Below are positions 28,348 through 38,725 of a stretch of 64,000 bases of DNA, one piece after another. The position numbers and the translations under genes are program-made. Source of the DNA: an archaeon (lineage in GTDB: Archaea > Nanobdellota > Nanobdellia > Pacearchaeales > GW2011-AR1); NCBI GenBank assembly GCA_018697035.1, contig JABHSE010000002.1, forward strand, positions 91,160-155,159. The letters run 5' to 3'. Position 1 is the first letter of the stretch, and each line of letters starts with the position of its first letter. The notes under the pieces were generated by a model. That model searched no databases and was not told where the DNA came from. It saw only the letters and a list, made by a program, of their open reading frames with translations.

Positions 28348-29442
28348 TTAGCTACATTTATATATAGAATCAGAGTCGTTAGCATCCAAATGACCCCTAT
28401 CAATATCACCCAAACCCTTCTCGCTCAATTCTTTCACATCACTCTCAACCATCATTCGAACCAATTCCTTAAATTTAGTTTTAGTAGGGTCCCATCCAAG
28501 ATTATCAATAGCTTTTTTAGGACTACCAATTAAAATATCTACTTCTGCGGGCCTGTAAAATTTAGCATTCACTTTAACAACAATTTTTCCATCAACTTTT
28601 CCAACTTCATCAAGGCCATTCCCTTCCCATTCAATATCCATTCCAACAACTCGAAATGATTCCTCAATAAATTCTCTAACAGAATGAGTATCTCCCGTAG
28701 CTATAACATAATCCCCAGGTTGATCCTGCTGCAACATCATCCACATAGACTCTACATAATCTCCAGCATACCCCCAGTCTCTCTTAGCATTTAGATTTCC
28801 AATCTCAAAAAAATCCTGTAATCCTAATTTTATCTTAGCAACAGAATGAGTTATTTTCCGAGTTACGAACTGCTTCCCTCTCTTTGGAGACTCATGATTA
28901 AATAAAATGCCATTTGAAGCATGAATGCCATAACTTTCTCTATAATTTACAGTAGTCCAGTAAGCAAAAATTTTCGCAACACCATAAGGACTGCGAGGAT
29001 AAAATGGAGTTTTTTCAGTTTGAGGAGTCTCTTGAATTTTTCCATATAATTCGCTCGTAGAAGCCTGATAAAATCTAATTTTAGGGTTAACGTGCCTTAT
29101 GACTTCCAACATATTTAAAGTTCCGAGTCCAGTGATTTTAGCAGTAGAAATCGGTTGAGTCCAGGATGATGGTACAAAAGATTGAGCGGCAAGATTATAA
29201 ATTTCGTCAGGTTGTATTTCTTTAATAATATTAAGAAGTGAGCCCATGTCAGTCACATCGCCCTCTGTAAGCTTGAGGTTGCCATTAAAATTATTTATAT
29301 TCAACAAGGGGTCCTGACTTGTTCTTCTATACATTCCATATACGGTATAACCTTTATTTAACAAAAATTTAGATAGATAATATCCATCTTGTCCAGTTAT
29401 CCCAGTAATCAAAGCTGTTTTGTCCATCATTAATCGTGACAA
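28348..29442 (-). CDS. gmd: GDP-mannose 4,6-dehydratase
   Basis: [47 protein letters not shown]. Confidence 0.95.
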   Translation of the reverse strand: MSRLMMDKTALITGITGQDGYYLSKFLLNKGYTVYGMYRRTSQDPLLNINNFNGNLKLTEGDVTDMGSLLNIIKEIQPDEIYNLAAQSFVPSSWTQPISTAKITGLGTLNMLEVIRHVNPKIRFYQASTSELYGKIQETPQTEKTPFYPRSPYGVAKIFAYWTTVNYRESYGIHASNGILFNHESPKRGKQFVTRKITHSVAKIKLGLQDFFEIGNLNAKRDWGYAGDYVESMWMMLQQDQPGDYVIATGDTHSVREFIEESFRVVGMDIEWEGNGLDEVGKVDGKIVVKVNAKFYRPAEVDILIGSPKKAIDNLGWDPTKTKFKELVRMMVESDVKELSEKGLGDIDRGHLDANDSDSIYKCS

Positions 29443-29457
29443 AATATCTTTTTAAGT

Positions 29458-29859
29458 TTAATCGCTCTCGAGAATATATTTCTCTAATGCAATTTTAGAT
29501 TTATTAAATAAATTAAGAGAGGACAATTCATTTTTGTTAAAAAGAGCAAATCCAGCTCCTTCCGATAATTTTATATCCATTATATTTTTATCAAAAAATA
29601 CAACAAAAACATCTTCTCTGTATTCTCTTTTTCCCATTTTCCAACTATTTTTGAAGAAATAAGACATATTTGATAATTCCAATCCAAGCTCTTCCTCAAG
29701 CTCTCTTTTTATAGCATCTAGTGGAGACTCATTACTTTTAATTTCTCCACCAAATAAGCACCATTGCCCAGGACAAAGATGATAGTCTGCAGTTTTTTTC
29801 TGCAGTAAAAACTCATTATTGGAGTTAATCAGAATACCCACAGCACTATTTCTTATCAT
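29458..29859 (-). CDS. NUDIX hydrolase
   Basis: GGEIKSNESPLDAIKRELEEELGLEL Nudix box. Confidence 0.9.
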   Translation of the reverse strand: MIRNSAVGILINSNNEFLLQKKTADYHLCPGQWCLFGGEIKSNESPLDAIKRELEEELGLELSNMSYFFKNSWKMGKREYREDVFVVFFDKNIMDIKLSEGAGFALFNKNELSSLNLFNKSKIALEKYILESD

Positions 29860-29892
29860 AGGTTTTTTAAAGAATCAGCTTTTTTAAAACAT

Positions 29893-30987
29893 ATGAAAAT
29901 AGCAATGATATACCCAGATTATTCATCAGAAAAAGGAATCTCCAAATATTCCTCGGAGCTGGTGACAAACATAAGAAAACAAGGAATGGAAGTAGAAGAT
30001 ATAAATTTTATACAAGGAAAGCCGCTCTCATTATTCAAACACATACACAAGTTGTTAGATTATGATGTAATACATATACAACACGAATACAATATGTTAG
30101 GTTGGTACGGGTTGCCATATTTTTTTTTTTTAGGATTTTTAGGATTATTTAAAAAACGGGGATCCATTGTAACAATGCACACTGTTCTCTCACAAAAAGA
30201 AAACTTCAAATCAGGAAAACTAAAAACTTTCTTAAGAAAAATCTTATATAAAATTCAAAATAGATGGATAAGTTGGACATCTGCAAAAATCATAGTACAT
30301 GCGAAATCCTTTAAAAAAATTCTTACAGAAGAATACAATATTCCTTCAAAAAAAATAATAGTTTTACCTCACGCAATTATAGAAGATATAAAGACAGTTA
30401 GCAAAGTCCAGGCAAGAAAAGAGTTAAATCTTGATGGGAACGTATATCTTCTAATCGGCACGATGATCCCAGATCACGGACATGATATAATAACCAAGCA
30501 GTCAAGCGATATAGGAAAAACAATACTCGTTGTAACAAATCCATCTGCAGTTAACGATAGAAATGAAAGTAAAATAACAAACTTTTTAGAACTCAACAAA
30601 AAGATAGTAAGAGATAATAATTTTGAAAAACTCGTTAGATTCGATTTAGGATTTATCCCGTATGAAAAATGGTGGAAATACTTTTCCGCAGCAGATTTAA
30701 TACTACTCCCCTATAGAGGAGGCATAGGCAGCGGTATTTTTGCAGATGCCATGGCGATGAAAAAACCAGTGATTGCAAGTGGAAAATATTTCAAAGGATT
30801 TACAAAAGATTACGGCTGTATAAAAATAGCAAAACAAGATAAGGATTTTCCAGTATTAATTAAAGACGCAATGAAAATTAAAAACTATAAAAAAATGATT
30901 AAAGAATGTGAGAGATATTTTAGCGAAAACGGATTAACTTCAGTATCTAAGAAATATAAAAAACTCTATACTTCCTTGTCAAAATGA
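29893..30987 (+). CDS. glycosyltransferase family 4
   Basis: GT-B fold; AADLILLPYRGGIGSGIFADAMAMKKPVIAS. Confidence 0.85.
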   Translation: MKIAMIYPDYSSEKGISKYSSELVTNIRKQGMEVEDINFIQGKPLSLFKHIHKLLDYDVIHIQHEYNMLGWYGLPYFFFLGFLGLFKKRGSIVTMHTVLSQKENFKSGKLKTFLRKILYKIQNRWISWTSAKIIVHAKSFKKILTEEYNIPSKKIIVLPHAIIEDIKTVSKVQARKELNLDGNVYLLIGTMIPDHGHDIITKQSSDIGKTILVVTNPSAVNDRNESKITNFLELNKKIVRDNNFEKLVRFDLGFIPYEKWWKYFSAADLILLPYRGGIGSGIFADAMAMKKPVIASGKYFKGFTKDYGCIKIAKQDKDFPVLIKDAMKIKNYKKMIKECERYFSENGLTSVSKKYKKLYTSLSK

Positions 30988-31838
30988 AAGTAGTTATTCT
31001 TGGAGCTTCTGGATTATTGGGAACTAAACTGATGGATATTTTGTCAGTTGAGCATGAAGTCATAGGAACGTATTTAAATACACCGTCTAAGGGGCTACAG
31101 ATTTTAGATGTAACTAATAAACAAAAGGTTGAAGAGTTTTTGAGGAGAGAGAGCCCAGATGTTGTTATAAACACCGTAGCACTAACTAGTTCTGTCGCAT
31201 GTGAAAGAAAACCTTCCTTGGCTAAAAAACTAAACTATGAAACCGCCAAAAACGTTTCTAGGGTTTGTCAGAAATTGGACGCCTATTTGGTTTTTACCTC
31301 CTCTTCCTATGTCTTCGATGGAAAAGGGGGGAGCTACAAAGAAAACGAAAGGCCACATCCAATTAACCAGTATGGCGAAACTAAAGTAATGGCAGAAAAA
31401 GAAGTATTAAATCTACAGAAAGGGTTAATACTTAGAATTGATGCAATATATGGATATAACGGCAAGAAAAAAAACAATGGAATATTAAATAATATTTTTT
31501 CAAATAAACAAATTTTTCTAGGAAGCCCAAATCAAGTAAGGCAACCCTTACTAATAGATGATTTAGCAGGAATAATAATATCTTTAGTAAAAAAGAAACA
31601 AAAAGGAATTTTCAATATAGCCGGACCAGATAAATTACCTATGCTAAATTTTATAAAAAAATTAGAAAAATTAATCAGAAAAGAATCCAAAATATCAATA
31701 TTGGGTGAAAAAAATCTTTTAGTAAAGCCACTAAAAAATTCCACACTAGATATATCAAAAATCAATAAGCTTGGCATAAAAACTCATTCCCTCAAAGATG
31801 GATTAAATATAGTAAAACAACAATTAATATCAAGCTAA
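30984..31838 (+). CDS. dTDP-4-dehydrorhamnose reductase-like (RmlD) SDR
   Basis: LGASGLLGTKLMDIL; FTSSSYVFDGKGGSYKENERPHPINQYGETKVMAEKEV. Confidence 0.9.
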   Translation: MKVVILGASGLLGTKLMDILSVEHEVIGTYLNTPSKGLQILDVTNKQKVEEFLRRESPDVVINTVALTSSVACERKPSLAKKLNYETAKNVSRVCQKLDAYLVFTSSSYVFDGKGGSYKENERPHPINQYGETKVMAEKEVLNLQKGLILRIDAIYGYNGKKKNNGILNNIFSNKQIFLGSPNQVRQPLLIDDLAGIIISLVKKKQKGIFNIAGPDKLPMLNFIKKLEKLIRKESKISILGEKNLLVKPLKNSTLDISKINKLGIKTHSLKDGLNIVKQQLISS

Positions 31839-33109
31839 TCTTTTGCGACAATTCTAAACTCCGGAAGATGCAATATAAATTTTCCACCATTTTCTAAAAA
31901 AGATTCCTTCCTTCCTTTAATCACGTCGAAAAAATACCATATCAAAACTAATAAATAATCAGGGTTAATAGCTTCCATCTCTTTTTCAGAAACTATCGGA
32001 ATAAAACTACCCATGGTTTTTTTCCCAAACTTATCGGGATTCCTCTCTTCAATAGCAGTAATTAAATCAGGACCTAACCCAAAATATTGCAAGGTAGTAT
32101 TCCCCCTAGTAGATGCCCCAGAGATTCCAATAACCTTACCCTTAGCCTTCTCTTGCCTAAGAAATTCGAGTAGTTCATTTTTTATATTCTCTATCCGAGA
32201 AGCAAAATTCGCATATGGCTTCAATGTGTTCAAACCCAATTGCAACTCTTTTTCTTTTATATTAGTAATCCTATCATGAGCGCCTCTAAATGGAGTAATC
32301 TTACTATTACCTTTAATTTTTATATACGTTCGGATACTTCCACCATTAATATTATTAAGTTTAATATCAAAAATTTCCAAATCATGCCGATCTAGCAACT
32401 TCTTCAAAGATCTAAAGCAATAATACTCTCTATGTTCATGACAAATATTATCAAACGCGTTTTGCTCAAGCATACCAACCAAATAATTTTGCTGTATAAT
32501 AAAAAGTCCATCTTTGTCCAGAACTTCTTTAATATCCTCCAAAAATTTATTCGGGTCTTCCAAATCATAAAACATAGAAATAGCGGTAATTATTTTTGCC
32601 TTTTTATCCCCAAACTCTTCTCTAAATTTTTTTGCATTGAAATAATCATTAATTATTTTATCAGTACCAACAATAGCTTCTTTCGCAACGTTCGTGGAGG
32701 GGTCGAATCCAACCAAACAAGTACCTTCCTTATCATAATATCTCAGCAAAGTCCCATCATTACATCCAATGTCAACAACAACATCACCACTTTGCAAGTT
32801 TATCAATTTTTCCGAAGAGTCAACAATATCCTTTAAATCATCCTTAATCATTTCATTGATTCCAGATTTATACCAGTATTTTTCTCCCCACATAGAAGAA
32901 TCAGGAGCGCTGTGTTTTAATTGCAACAATCCACATCCACTATCTTCTTCACTACAAAGAACGAGTTCCAATGGAACCTTAATGCTTTGTACATCTTCAG
33001 AATCTACGAACCCAGAAACATAATGCTCCCCCAAAGACATTATAGGAATCAACCCATGCCTTCCACACGATCTACAGTTTTCAACGACCTTCGTTTCTTC
33101 CATTTTCAT
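31835..33109 (-). CDS. sugar C-methyltransferase-type SAM methyltransferase with N-terminal zinc motif
   Basis: CRSCGRHGLIPIMSLGEHYVSGF; DVVVDIGCNDGTLLRYYD. Confidence 0.88.
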   Translation of the reverse strand: MKMEETKVVENCRSCGRHGLIPIMSLGEHYVSGFVDSEDVQSIKVPLELVLCSEEDSGCGLLQLKHSAPDSSMWGEKYWYKSGINEMIKDDLKDIVDSSEKLINLQSGDVVVDIGCNDGTLLRYYDKEGTCLVGFDPSTNVAKEAIVGTDKIINDYFNAKKFREEFGDKKAKIITAISMFYDLEDPNKFLEDIKEVLDKDGLFIIQQNYLVGMLEQNAFDNICHEHREYYCFRSLKKLLDRHDLEIFDIKLNNINGGSIRTYIKIKGNSKITPFRGAHDRITNIKEKELQLGLNTLKPYANFASRIENIKNELLEFLRQEKAKGKVIGISGASTRGNTTLQYFGLGPDLITAIEERNPDKFGKKTMGSFIPIVSEKEMEAINPDYLLVLIWYFFDVIKGRKESFLENGGKFILHLPEFRIVAKD

Positions 33110-33125
33110 TAAAAAAAAACCTCAC

Positions 33126-34238
33126 TTATAAACTTTTATCTATTGCATTCGTATAAATATTTTTAATTTTCCTATTTCTTTCCTTTATAGCGAACTTACC
33201 AGAAGAGATTTCTCTAATGCAATTTTTAGACATTTTATTCCTAAGCGTTTTATTTTTTATAAGCATCTCTATTTTTTCTATCATCTGAGCAATTATACCT
33301 TCATCTAATTTATTCCTTTCAATATGCCTAGTTGCATCTATAACAAAACCAGTTTTTCTTTCAGTAACAATTTCCTTCCGAGCAAATCCATCAACCGTAA
33401 CAATAGGTACTCCAAATGCCATAGCATCCATAAACACAAACCCAAAAGAATCACTATATCCAGGATAGACAAAAATATCTGCATCCCGATATAGCTTCAA
33501 AACATCCTTATACGGCATAAGTCCATGAAACTCCAATTTCCTATTTCCAGAATATCTTTCTTTAATCTCCGAAGGAATTGCACCATTAATAGCACCCCCA
33601 ATATTAGGATATTTTTTTGTCAATCTATCCATAACCTCAGTAGCGTGAAGTCCCCCTTTTGAATAAAAATGTCTCCCAGAAAAAAACAATACTAACTCTT
33701 CCCCCTTTTTCCTCTGCTTAACTTTTTGTTCAGGCATCGCATAATAAACCACCTCAACCTTATCCCTTACTTCTGGAAACATATTAACAATATCCTTCCT
33801 TGTGGCCTCAGTCCAGGCAATAATTTTTTTACAGTTATCTCTCTCAAGATATCTCAAAACTTCCCTTCTACTTCCAACCTTGCCTCTCCCCGAAATCCAC
33901 AGCTGCCACAAAGACTCAACATCTAAAACCCATGGCTTATCCGTATTTTTACTAAGACAATGCGCACAATGAATCAAGTCACAATTTTCCACACCTCTAG
34001 AAAGATGAGCATTGGGAATTATGAGATTAAACTTCTCAGTCCAAAATCTAATCTGCCTCTTCAAAAAACCAAATAATAAAAAAGATTTTTTATCAGAAAG
34101 CATACCCGTTTTATTATTTCCAATTACATACTTCACGCCATGAGGAGGATTATCAATCATAGATTTATAATATTGCGAATCAGAAACCCTCAATGGATAC
34201 TGCAAATAAACCTGAATCTTTTTCATAACCCTAAACAA
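33126..34238 (-). CDS. glycosyltransferase family 4
   Basis: VYPGYSDSFGFVFMDAMAFGVPIVTVDGFARKEIV. Confidence 0.9.
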   Translation of the reverse strand: MFRVMKKIQVYLQYPLRVSDSQYYKSMIDNPPHGVKYVIGNNKTGMLSDKKSFLLFGFLKRQIRFWTEKFNLIIPNAHLSRGVENCDLIHCAHCLSKNTDKPWVLDVESLWQLWISGRGKVGSRREVLRYLERDNCKKIIAWTEATRKDIVNMFPEVRDKVEVVYYAMPEQKVKQRKKGEELVLFFSGRHFYSKGGLHATEVMDRLTKKYPNIGGAINGAIPSEIKERYSGNRKLEFHGLMPYKDVLKLYRDADIFVYPGYSDSFGFVFMDAMAFGVPIVTVDGFARKEIVTERKTGFVIDATRHIERNKLDEGIIAQMIEKIEMLIKNKTLRNKMSKNCIREISSGKFAIKERNRKIKNIYTNAIDKSL

Positions 34239-34248
34239 TCAACATCAT

Positions 34249-34872
34249 TTATATCCTTTCCGCCAAAACAACCCAATCTACAAACCCATTTCCCCAAGAA
34301 TTCTTAACCTTATAATCATTTCTAAACAAATACTGTAACACAACATTAACCCATCTCCGAACAATCCACTTAAAACTTCCCCTAGTAGAAACCTTCAAAA
34401 TCCTAAATCCAGCCCCACTCATCTTTCGCTCCAACTCCTCCAAGCTATAATGCCAGTGCCTCTCCCTCCCCCCAAATTTCCACCGAACCCAAGCCGGATC
34501 CCAAAACTCAAAAAACCTAACACTTCTAGGAGTCGTCAAAACCAAATGCCCCCCCTTCTTTATAGCCCCAGCAATATTCTTCAAAGCCTTCCCATCCTCC
34601 TCAATATGCTCCACAACTTCACTACAAAGTGCCCAATTAAACTTCTTATCAAAATTAATACTCTTAGTAATATCGGAATACCTCAACCTATCAGCAACTC
34701 TCTTATCTGCCAATTTCAAAGTCTCTCTATTAAAATCAACACCATAAGCCTCACATCTCTCACTCATTTTAAGAACAGTCGCCCCACTCCAACATCCAAC
34801 ATCTAAAAACAAATCTTTCTTTCTTACGCTGTCTTTCCATTTCACTAACTCTTCTACACTAACCCTTCTCAT
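34249..34872 (-). CDS. SAM-dependent methyltransferase
   Basis: LFLDVGCWSGATVLKMSE; CSEVVEHIEEDGKALKNI. Confidence 0.87.
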   Translation of the reverse strand: MRRVSVEELVKWKDSVRKKDLFLDVGCWSGATVLKMSERCEAYGVDFNRETLKLADKRVADRLRYSDITKSINFDKKFNWALCSEVVEHIEEDGKALKNIAGAIKKGGHLVLTTPRSVRFFEFWDPAWVRWKFGGRERHWHYSLEELERKMSGAGFRILKVSTRGSFKWIVRRWVNVVLQYLFRNDYKVKNSWGNGFVDWVVLAERI

Positions 34873-35992
34873 TCAACACCCTCAAAACCCTCTCACTAAC
34901 TCCAACCTCCCCATAAGGGTTAACAAAATCCTTAACATCAACCTTCCCAGCCTCAATCCTAGAAATCAGCTTACGAGTCATTCCAACATCCAACTTAGTC
35001 AAAAAATTAATCCCCGAATGCAATCCTTCCTGCCTCTCAGTCACATGCCGCAAAATCACACAAGGCTTCTTGAAAACCAAGCTCTCCTCCTGAATACTTC
35101 CCCCATCCGTCACCAAATAACTACATCTCGCAATTAAATAAATAAAAGTATAGTAGTCCGTCAGCGGAGTAATCTTCAAATTCTTCATCACATCTAACTC
35201 TTTCATTATTCCATACTTCTCCAAATAATATCGCGTGTTATCATGCAGTGGCCAAATAGCATCAAACTTAATCGACTTAATAATATCAACAATCTTCCTC
35301 ATCTCTTTCTTGCTCCTCAAGTGCTCATGTCGATGCACGTTAATCAAAGCAAACTTCCTTGGCAGCCGCTTCATCTTACTTCTTTTTTTAGCATCCTCAT
35401 AAATAATATGAGCAGCATCAACTATAGTATTACCAGTATTGTAAATTTTCCCAAACACACCCTTCTTCCGCGACTTCTTCAAATGCCCCTCACTAAAATC
35501 ACTAACAGCCAAAAGAGTATCAGAGAACCTATCGCAAATCTGCCGCGAAATCTCCTCTGGAAAGGGCTGCATTAAATTCCCACTCCGAAGCCCAGCCTCA
35601 AGATGAACATTGTTCCAATTCTTAAAAAAATTCATCAACCGAGAAGATGCAATGGCAGCAACAGCAGTAGACATAGTATCTCCATGATAAACAACATATC
35701 GCGGCTTCAATTTTTTAATCAACTTCTTAATCCTAGGCAACATCGCAAAACACCAAATAATAGAGGAATTATTTATCTTAGACCAAAACTTAGTAGAGGT
35801 CTCAGGCTCCTTGCTTAAAATAAAATCAGGCTGCTTAACCCCAAAGTCCTTAGCCGCTTCCCTTAGGGGATGCTGTCCTGTACTAACAAACCAATAATCT
35901 TCCTTTCGCCTCTGCAATAGCTTCATAATTGGCATACATTTAATCAACTCAGCCTTGGTCCCAATTACAATCATAATCCCAGAGTGCTTCAT
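34859..35992 (-). CDS. UDP-N-acetylglucosamine 2-epimerase (second, divergent)
   Basis: GTKAELIKCMPIMKLL, HLEAGLRSGNLMQPFPEEISRQI, VTDGGSIQEESLVFKKPCVILRHVTERQE. Confidence 0.9.
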   Translation of the reverse strand: MKHSGIMIVIGTKAELIKCMPIMKLLQRRKEDYWFVSTGQHPLREAAKDFGVKQPDFILSKEPETSTKFWSKINNSSIIWCFAMLPRIKKLIKKLKPRYVVYHGDTMSTAVAAIASSRLMNFFKNWNNVHLEAGLRSGNLMQPFPEEISRQICDRFSDTLLAVSDFSEGHLKKSRKKGVFGKIYNTGNTIVDAAHIIYEDAKKRSKMKRLPRKFALINVHRHEHLRSKKEMRKIVDIIKSIKFDAIWPLHDNTRYYLEKYGIMKELDVMKNLKITPLTDYYTFIYLIARCSYLVTDGGSIQEESLVFKKPCVILRHVTERQEGLHSGINFLTKLDVGMTRKLISRIEAGKVDVKDFVNPYGEVGVSERVLRVLNEKG

Positions 35993-38697
35993 TCCCTAGT
36001 CCCAAAATCCAAATCATCCAAAGTTCCATACTCACCAACAGGACCTTCCTTAAATTCTTCAACAACTTTAATTCCCTCTGGAATATCAGAAACATCCCAT
36101 ATCTTAATAGGCCCCCTGAATCCCTGGTAATAAACAAAATCCTTAATAGGCATACCCTGAGCCTTCAAACTAGCAATAACAGGGTCATCCTCAGTATGCA
36201 CAAGCTCCAATGTCCCATACTCACCAAAAGCATCATCCAACAAAAACAACCTAGCAAACAAACTTTTAGAAACTTTTTGAGACAAATATATAGCTCCCCC
36301 TAACTGATTAATCCCCTTCTCATCAAGTGAAGGAATAATATCAATAACAACATCAAGACCACTTTTAAAATCAACAAGTTCTTTATTAATGTAAACATAC
36401 CGAATAGGAATCCTGGTCTGGACATTGTTATAAAGATAAACCGCCTCGGGTTGCTCTAACCTACTATCTTTAATATTAACGACAATAGCAACAGCAGCAG
36501 CTTTCCCTGCAGGCAAAAACACACTCCGATTACCATCATTATAATTAATATCTTCAAACAAATACATCCCACCACTAAAAACAACGGTCGTACCACTCGA
36601 GGTCTCTATTGTCTGTCTCTCATCGGCCAACATAACCGGGATTGCAGCATATCTATCAGATGTATCACCAGCCTCATCATTCCCACCACCAATCTTCGAA
36701 TAAGCTGGATACTTCCCTAAATCGGTTTGATCAATCAATAAATAATCAACATCCATCGTCTTAAAAAAACTAAGCGCACTCTCGGGTTGCGGAGTAGTTA
36801 AAACATATCTCCCAATCTTATGATTCCCATCATAGACTCCCTGAGCGTGCCCACCATCCGCTATACTAACCCTTTGCCCCAAGGTCTGAACCCAATATCC
36901 ATAATCCCACCAATGCGAAAAAACACTATCACCATCTGTATTATTACGAACCCATGACATAGCACTCTGCCACTGAGCATTCGCCGACGGACCCGTATAT
37001 TGCGCCTGAGAAGCAATAGAGTTATAAGAACTATAAATAGCAACGCCACCAGCAACAACTGAAATAATCAACATACCAAAAACCAAAACCTTCGAAACTT
37101 CTTCTAACTTTCCCTTCCTCCAAATCTTAAACATCCCAACAATAAAGTAAGCTCCAAGTAAACAAACAAAAGGCGCAATAACAAAAAACAATCGAGTGGT
37201 GGTCCTACCAACAACAAGCATCACAAACATCCAAGAGAATAAAATAACGACAGAGGAACCCGCATTTATTTCTCCTTCAAAATAATTCTTCAAAAAAGCA
37301 TAAACAAAAATCCCAACTCCACCCAAATAAACCAATCCACTCAAACTAAAAACACCACTACCATTTAAAATCGAACTAGCAGAGATACGGCTAAACAAAA
37401 TACCAAAAATCATCGCAACAAATCCAAACATCAATAGATATCTATTTTTTCTCGACCTAATATTTTTGGAAAATTCAAATCCGACCAACACTGCGCCAGC
37501 AACAAACAGCCAAAAAATCTGGACACCAACATTACTTATCCAATTAACTAAATAGGGCTGAGCATTCTCTGCAACGGTAGTACTAACTCTTCCGACTCCC
37601 CAAGAGGGATTAAGTAATTTATTAACTATTTCCCACAATAAACTAAAAAAATTCTTTCCCAAAAAAGGAAGAGCAACCATACCCAATACTGCAGATGCAC
37701 TGATACTGTACTTAATTCTATCATTTTCATCATAAGATTTTATTAATTTCCCAAAAGAAAGTACTAATCTATCAATGATAACAAAACCCAAAACAGCAAA
37801 AGCAATAATTCCCGTAGAACTAAAGAGATATCTATCAAGAAACCCAGAGAAACTCATCCCAGATAAAACAGCCAATACAATACTAGAACCAATCCATATT
37901 AAATAAAACAAAAAACCATTATCCCTGATACTATCTTTCTCATTCTTTAATTTCATTATCCAAAACAAAACAAAAGCAATAGGCACAATCATAAAAAGAA
38001 ATATCCCAACACCACCCCAACAAAGAATAGTAAAAATAGTCAATGCCCCCATAATCAATCCCATAATCCCAGAAACAATCAACCTCCTTTCCTTTATTAA
38101 ATCCAAATACTTCATAATCAAAACAAATCCCAACATAGCCAAAAAGAACCCAACCATCCCAATCGCTTCATGGTCAGAAAACCCAGCCATAGTCCTATAT
38201 AAATAAGCAGGAGTGAATGCCAAAAAAGTACAAGCTAAGACCCCAGCGAGTTTTGATTTAGTCAAAATATAAGTCAAAATAAAAAACAAAAGCAACCCAA
38301 TAACAAAAAACAAAACAGGAGAAAAAACATTGACAGCCTGCAAGCTATAGTCTCCAAAAACACCAGACGCCTTCCACATCCAAACAACAACTTGCGGCAT
38401 AATCTCAGGACTCCAAACTACATCAAACCCAGCCACCCTCATATCATCAAACTCACCCAAATCGCCATCTGTTGCAACAATAGTCTCTGCAATCCTCAAA
38501 AAATAATAAGGATCCAAAGCCAACGGAATCTTTTCCCCACTAGTATGATCGGTCAATAAATCCCAATTAGAAAGCCGGATAGAAGAACTCACCATTAAAA
38601 CAAGAAACAAAACTAAAACAGTAGCAACCCACTGATATTTCCTATTAGAAATAACATCCAAAATAAACTTTCGAACTTCATTAAACTTCATAATCAA
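35989..38697 (-). CDS. aglB: oligosaccharyltransferase AglB/STT3
   Basis: Multi-TM N-term, SHWWDYGYW catalytic motif, AGFSDHEAIG. Confidence 0.95.
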   Translation of the reverse strand: MIMKFNEVRKFILDVISNRKYQWVATVLVLFLVLMVSSSIRLSNWDLLTDHTSGEKIPLALDPYYFLRIAETIVATDGDLGEFDDMRVAGFDVVWSPEIMPQVVVWMWKASGVFGDYSLQAVNVFSPVLFFVIGLLLFFILTYILTKSKLAGVLACTFLAFTPAYLYRTMAGFSDHEAIGMVGFFLAMLGFVLIMKYLDLIKERRLIVSGIMGLIMGALTIFTILCWGGVGIFLFMIVPIAFVLFWIMKLKNEKDSIRDNGFLFYLIWIGSSIVLAVLSGMSFSGFLDRYLFSSTGIIAFAVLGFVIIDRLVLSFGKLIKSYDENDRIKYSISASAVLGMVALPFLGKNFFSLLWEIVNKLLNPSWGVGRVSTTVAENAQPYLVNWISNVGVQIFWLFVAGAVLVGFEFSKNIRSRKNRYLLMFGFVAMIFGILFSRISASSILNGSGVFSLSGLVYLGGVGIFVYAFLKNYFEGEINAGSSVVILFSWMFVMLVVGRTTTRLFFVIAPFVCLLGAYFIVGMFKIWRKGKLEEVSKVLVFGMLIISVVAGGVAIYSSYNSIASQAQYTGPSANAQWQSAMSWVRNNTDGDSVFSHWWDYGYWVQTLGQRVSIADGGHAQGVYDGNHKIGRYVLTTPQPESALSFFKTMDVDYLLIDQTDLGKYPAYSKIGGGNDEAGDTSDRYAAIPVMLADERQTIETSSGTTVVFSGGMYLFEDINYNDGNRSVFLPAGKAAAVAIVVNIKDSRLEQPEAVYLYNNVQTRIPIRYVYINKELVDFKSGLDVVIDIIPSLDEKGINQLGGAIYLSQKVSKSLFARLFLLDDAFGEYGTLELVHTEDDPVIASLKAQGMPIKDFVYYQGFRGPIKIWDVSDIPEGIKVVEEFKEGPVGEYGTLDDLDFGTRE

Positions 38698-38725
38698 TCA
38701 TATCACACTCTCTTTAAAAAACTTA

